Source: Henckelia pumila (taxonomy: Eukaryota > Streptophyta > Magnoliopsida > Lamiales > Gesneriaceae). From it: DNA of 64,000 nt. Positions within the stretch are counted from its first letter, which is position 1; each line of letters opens with the position of its first letter. The stretch lies in the NCBI RefSeq assembly GCF_033568475.1, contig NC_133121.1, positions 372,001-436,000 of the forward strand, given 5' to 3'. A model generated the notes under the pieces. That model was not told where the DNA came from, did no database searches, and saw only the letters and a program-made list of their open reading frames with translations. The position numbers and the translations under genes were made by a program. This document shows positions 61,501 through 64,000 of this stretch, one piece after another.

Positions 61501-63812
61501 CTAAAATAACTTAAATCATGCATATAAATCACATAATAACACATAAATACACTTAACCCTTATTTTAAGAATTTGAATAATTAATTTCTACTAATTATGC
61601 ATGCGGATTTACGCTTTAAAATTTTCGGGTGTTACAACTTACGCATCATTTTTTACCCGTCATTCTGTTATTAAAGGATCCTTCTGCATACATGCATCTG
61701 AAATTTATATATAGAAAATATAAACATCAAATTCAAATGATATGTAGATGGTTATCAATAAATTTCTAATAAAATTACATTATCTACCATATACTTAACT
61801 TTCTTGAGAAGATATAGTAGTTGTTGCTACTAAATTGATAACCTGCAAACAAAAAAACATTATTAAATTAATATTATATTTGTGCAGATGATTATATTAA
61901 TTAATCTAAGTTAACAATCACTTTAAGTCATTTTCAATATATACATATATCGAATACTTCTAGGAGAACTATAAAAGAATTACCTAAAATCGATTATATT
62001 TAAAAGCAACATCTCAAAGTTTTGAAAAATCAAAATGTAACATATATTCATCTGTATTCAGGGTGAAATATTTTATTTTTTTCCATCTTCAAACACAAGA
62101 GATCTTAAATCTGCCGAGTATAAAATCATCATATCTAAACTTCAGACATCAGATCTGCACGAGAAACACAGAAACACAAGAGATTTTAAATCTGCTGAAT
62201 ATAAAATCATTAGATTTGAACTCAGATTTGCACTAGAAACACGGATACACGAGATCTAAAATCTACTGAATATAAAATCATTAGATCTGAACTTCAGACA
62301 TCAGATCTACGCTAGAAACACAAAGATGTAAAAAAATGTACCGAAATCAAAGGTATGTTGTATGAACATGAGAAAAAAATAAAAAAATAATCAAAATATA
62401 GTACAGAACAAAAGGATTTCTCCGATTTTGTACATAAATATTTCCAAAACACAAAAAAATATATAGAAAACATGGCGTTTTACTCTTCAGATATGTAGGA
62501 CATAAGCAAATAAATGTATAAACTCATAAACCGAAAAAGAAATCATAATAAATTAATCTATAAAGAAGGAAAAACAAGCCATCAAATGATATCCTGATTT
62601 GTTTCGAATATCCGAAAAAAACCTAATTCAAGATGGCACGCTTTCTCTTCGAAAATCATAAAACGGGTAGATATAAACACAAAATCAAAATAAGAAATGC
62701 TAGAGAAATTGTGAAAAAATTGAGCTGACTTTAAACGTGTATTTGATAATGAGAATACAAAAGAAGATTCAGTCAAAAAAGAGAATACAAAGGAAGTTGT
62801 TATTTCCAACAACAAGAAGGGAGCTCTGTCGGCTCTTGGAAAAAAAATTGAAATTGTGAACTCCAAGTATATATACCAATTAATTTAGGATTTATATGTT
62901 GGGCCAAAATATTTTTGTTGATTTAGGGTCAGACCATTTTCTTTGATTTAGTATCATATGTTATTGGGTGTGATAATGTGTATATTTTCGGCCCAATTAT
63001 AAGTATGTAAATAAAATGTGCTTTTTTTAGTTTATTTTTTATTCATTAAATGTTATTTAAGTTTGAATATTTATAAAATATGAAATAAAAAGATCAAATG
63101 TTAATTTTTTTGTAATAACATGGTAAATTTTACCTTTTTCAAAATCTAATTTTTATAATTTTAATGTAGTATTATTACTTTAGTTAATTTGATGTTTAGT
63201 ATTTTTTAGACTCATATCTACTATTTTGTTCATTTTTATTTTGATAATTTTACTTAAATATTTAAACAGAAAATTTGGATTCGAGAATCAGAATATCCGA
63301 ACATTGTAATTTGTGCGGTTCATTTAAGATGGTATTGACAACGTCAAAATCTCCACTAAGTGAGATTACAAATGGTATGATATTTTTTCCATTCGTTATT
63401 ACTCTTATTTGTCTACTCAAATGATTATATTTTTTTTAACTTCGGTATACGTGCAACTACTTCATCGAGCTTAATTGATATAGATTCTTTTTCTCAAATA
63501 CCCAGCAGCTCAACTACAAATAAATCAGATATGATTGATCTAACAATTGATGATGATTTCCCTCACTTTGCTGTTAATACTGGTGACAAACTGCCGTTTG
63601 TTCATCAATGTAATTTTTTAATAATTATACGTTTTTTTCTAATTTTAAGATATTATGTATATTTAAGATATGAGTATAATCATCAATTGATTACGTTTTT
63701 TTTTGTTTTTTTGCAGTTGAATCTGATTCAATTCCAAATAATTTAGTTAACATATTGGGCATTCAACATAGTCGTGACAATCTCGACAAAAATATCTCGA
63801 TATCATCCATCG
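40530..63812 (+). CDS. Unidentified multi-exon gene, intron 1 filled by nested LTR elements
   Basis: Four putative exons on the plus strand: 40530-40596 (from ATG, then GTAATT), 63270-63374 (after TTTAAACAG, before GTATGA), 63484-63609 (after GATATAG, before GTAATT) and 63717-63812 (after TTTTTTGCAG, before GTAAAA). All junctions keep one frame without stops: phase 1 after exons 1, 2, 3 and 4. The product is hydrophilic, beginning [20 protein letters not shown], with HCNLCGSFK in exon 2 and an acidic [11 protein letters not shown] stretch in exon 3. It continues off the right edge; a frame after the acceptor at 63910 meets a stop soon, so the next exon is uncertain. I do not recognise the family. 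The short Ser/Asn-rich pieces recall N-terminal regions of plant Helitron helicase genes, but this is weak. Confidence 0.45.
41111..43139 (+). repeat. 5' LTR of gypsy C, with hairpin array
   Basis: 2029 bp. Near its 3' end lie three inverted repeats: 42844-42879 (imperfect), 42917-42952 (16-bp arms, 4-nt loop) and 42992-43023 (14-bp arms, 4-nt loop), all built on CTCGCTCGATCGGTAA. Small ORFs in it recur in the other LTR and have no coding support. Confidence 0.93.
43145..43156 (+). other. Primer binding site of gypsy C
   Basis: TGGTATCAGAGC five bases after the 5' LTR, matching initiator tRNA-Met. Confidence 0.92.
43468..44047 (+). pseudogene. Gypsy C gag remnant and protease
   Basis: An ATG at 43468 starts a short peptide ([18 protein letters not shown]) that joins out of frame to the Gln-rich end of Gag near 43522. 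Capsid and zinc-knuckle regions are thus missing. From about 43522 an open frame reads through a linker ([12 protein letters not shown]) into the protease ([27 protein letters not shown]). The catalytic D-T-G is D-T-D, so the protease should be inactive. No intron-like sequence separates Gag and protease. The frame ends at the AATGG duplication of gypsy D and resumes at 54192. Confidence 0.85.
44048..46695 (-). repeat. 3' LTR of gypsy D
   Basis: About 2.65 kb, the direct copy of 51523-54186. The minus-strand purine tract AAGGGGTGGGAGAAT (46710-46696) adjoins its inner end. Confidence 0.92.
46743..46914 (-). pseudogene. Frameshifted chromodomain end of gypsy D Pol
   Basis: In another minus-strand frame, [16 protein letters not shown] and [20 protein letters not shown] are the expected chromovirus integrase C-terminus with chromodomain. 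Alignment with the pol frame suggests loss of two bases (or gain of one) near 46912. In life this domain steers insertion to particular chromatin. Confidence 0.8.
46900..50114 (-). CDS. pol: Gypsy D Pol: protease, RT, RNase H, integrase
   Basis: Reading from the putative acceptor, over 1000 codons are open to TGA at 46902-46900. Protease: [12 protein letters not shown] and [44 protein letters not shown]. RNase [24 protein letters not shown], then [12 protein letters not shown], where a conserved catalytic Asp (TDHKS) is Tyr, and VVADALSR. Integrase: [13 protein letters not shown] and CLTCQQVK zinc residues, then [33 protein letters not shown]. The frame stops just past [12 protein letters not shown] because of a frameshift at about 46912. 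Apart from the RNase H change and this shift, it looks functional. Confidence 0.9.
50115..50315 (-). other. 201-nt intron-like segment between gag and protease of gypsy D
   Basis: On the minus strand the segment begins GTATATC (50315) and ends TTTTCTGCGTGCAG (50115). It is AT-rich with T-rich runs and carries in-frame stops, the first 15 nt from the donor. Removing it joins ..SLITG to [20 protein letters not shown] in frame. At this same place gypsy B and gypsy C read from the Gag tail into the protease with no gap. The protease frame has no ATG near its start. Length 201 is divisible by three, so gag and pol share a frame but are separated by stops. Confidence 0.75.
50299..51336 (-). CDS. 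gag: Gypsy D Gag
   Basis: Start chosen at 51336 ([16 protein letters not shown]), because the in-frame ATG at 51351 would lie in the possible leader intron. Without splicing the frame ends at TAG 50301-50299, about 345 residues. A Pro-rich start is followed by the capsid-like domain ([44 protein letters not shown]) and an Arg/Gln-rich linker. Then come a CxxC pair ([12 protein letters not shown]) and a CCHC knuckle ([14 protein letters not shown]). The last five codons, G-I-S-Y-P, come from the donor site and intron start if the boundary below is right, so the unspliced form ends Gag almost exactly at the splice site. Confidence 0.88.
   Translation of the reverse strand: MPPRPMNRRGRSPPPPPPPQNPLAALEQANANMMTGITALLEQQATRPRLSHEEDVAERFQKKGPKEFLGTTDPLVAEGWIRSLESIFAYMEITDADRVNCATYMLRGDAALWWEGAARGVHLPTLSWAEFRRVFYAKYFTEDMRSRMIREFMSLRQGDKSVVEYVSQFERGCHFVPLIADSPPEKMRQFVEGLRADIKHDVRMMDVATYEAAVSRALRSEEGRREMQREQQGKRPFQAGYQRPSSQPPAKKQFTGPAKGPNPQQRPQQQRGGAPNAIGFPTCPKCQKMYSGPCLLGAGVCYHCREPGHQIANCPRKKNTAGRVFVMQAEEVDPDTSLITGISYP
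51338..51450 (-). other. Possible leader intron of gypsy D
   Basis: On the minus strand the leader shows a strong donor GTAAGT at 51450-51445 and an acceptor GGTGGTGCAG ending at 51338, directly before the gag ATG (51336-51334). The 113 nt between are AT-rich and contain ATGs upstream of gag (one at 51351 in frame). Splicing would remove them. No transcript evidence is available here. Confidence 0.4.
51509..51520 (-). other. Primer binding site of gypsy D
   Basis: Minus strand TGGTATCAGAGC, two bases from the 5' LTR, matching initiator tRNA-Met. Confidence 0.92.
51523..54186 (-). repeat. 5' LTR of gypsy D
   Basis: About 2.66 kb. It contains GCCCAATAAA/GGGCCC-rich sequence, a telobox-like AACCCTAAAACCCTAAACCC (about 52976-52995) and a GC-rich stretch at 53020-53130. 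Confidence 0.92.
54192..57221 (+). pseudogene. Gypsy C RT, RNase H, integrase and chromodomain, with two stops
   Basis: The frame is continuous with the protease once D and one AATGG are removed. RT ([31 protein letters not shown]), RNase H ([31 protein letters not shown]) and integrase ([45 protein letters not shown]) are intact up to TGA at 56538-56540, where Trp is expected. A TAG follows at 56586-56588. The same frame then gives the integrase C-terminus ([12 protein letters not shown]) and chromodomain-like tail ([12 protein letters not shown]), ending at 57221. Only these two in-frame stops interrupt about 3 kb. Confidence 0.9.
57306..57318 (+). other. Polypurine tract of gypsy C
   Basis: AGAGGGGGAGAAT directly before the 3' LTR TG. 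Confidence 0.88.
57319..59350 (+). repeat. 3' LTR of gypsy C, with hairpin array
   Basis: 2032 bp copy of 41111-43139. The hairpins recur at about 59053-59088, 59126-59161 and 59201-59232; only small changes affect the arms, for example CTCAATC for CTCGATC at about 59132. The purine tract AGAGGGGGAGAAT (57306-57318) precedes it. Confidence 0.93.
61642..63269. other. Rest of intron 1 of the split gene, with a minisatellite
   Basis: AT-rich sequence between solo LTR E and the putative second exon. A minisatellite lies at 62093-62326; the minus-strand frame at 62582-62866 has no recognisable features. Confidence 0.45.
62093..62326. repeat. Three-copy minisatellite, units of about 73-81 bp
   Basis: Units start at 62093, 62174 and 62247. 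Each reads ACAC(A/G)AGAT..., then an AAATCT(G/A)C(C/T)GA(A/G)TATAAAATCA block and an AGATCT(G/A)...AGAAACAC end. Confidence 0.75.
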
Positions 63813-64000
63813 GTAAAATTATATTATATTTTTTTATGTTTCTTTGGTTTATAACAAGTTTATGTTTTTTTTATTTAAATTTATAAAAGAAATTTTATTT
63901 TATTTTGCAGTTATAACATATTTATTTTTTTAATGTTACATATTTATTTTCATTGTTTTATTTTTTGGAATATGTGTATGTTAACAACGTCATTTAATGT

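Larger units (their letters stand above)
40698..61636. mobile_element. Solo LTR E, split by gypsy C
   Basis: Two parts, 40698-41110 and 59356-61636, together about 2.7 kb, start TGAAACG and end GGGTGTTACA. Direct duplication ACTTA flanks them (40693-40697, 61637-61641). Blocks such as ACGTACGTGGCGGTGA and CACCGGTAGGAGCTACAT match the LTR of gypsy D in the same order and length, so E is a diverged relative. No internal region remains, which indicates LTR-LTR recombination before C inserted. Confidence 0.88.

Overview
The window is nuclear DNA from a flowering plant, most likely a eudicot. The evidence is AT-rich intergenic sequence, spliced exons with GT...AG borders, primer sites matching plant initiator tRNA-Met, a FAR1-type Mutator transposase, and Ty1-copia and Ty3-gypsy retrotransposons nested in one another. 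Most of the 64 kb is transposable element. No rRNA, tRNA, CRISPR or bacterial operon was found.

Left flank (1-2606): the first coding exon of a minus-strand host gene (762-907), then AT-rich intergenic DNA.

First nest (about 2.6-30.3 kb): inverted repeats at 2617-2796 and 30096-30265 look like the ends of an old foldback or MULE-type MITE of about 1 kb. Two elements sit in it. One is a Mutator-like element (2797-9513) with long terminal inverted repeats. It carries an uninterrupted FAR1-type transposase, two exons of a captured selenoprotein-F/Sep15-like gene, and a small spliced convergent gene for a GRF zinc-finger membrane protein. The other is a minus-strand Sirevirus-like copia element (10067-30038, target duplication CAATA). 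It has gag, a pol lacking the reverse-transcriptase core, and an envelope-like ORF split by one stop. A second, very young copia element (10313-19289, target duplication AGTTC) lies inside its 3' LTR. It lacks most of gag and has a damaged protease.

Middle (30.3-40.5 kb): a decayed minus-strand gypsy chromovirus B (30741-38565) with a truncated left LTR and a Tourist-like MITE (38144-38532) in its right LTR.

Second nest (40.7-61.6 kb): a solo LTR E (40698-61636, duplication ACTTA) holds plus-strand gypsy C (41111-59350, duplication ATGAT). C holds minus-strand gypsy D (44048-54186, duplication AATGG). Removing each insert together with one copy of its duplication restores the interrupted sequence, including the C reading frame.

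This second nest lies inside intron 1 of a plus-strand gene of unknown identity, with exons at 40530-40596, 63270-63374, 63484-63609 and 63717-63812, all phase-compatible.

Strongest leads: (1) a 201-nt intron-like segment between gag and protease of gypsy D, absent at the same site in B and C, which would make Gag unspliced and Gag-Pol spliced; (2) the gene set of the MULE; (3) two young-looking copia copies that are nonetheless defective, implying mobilisation in trans; (4) hairpin arrays in the LTRs of C and B.
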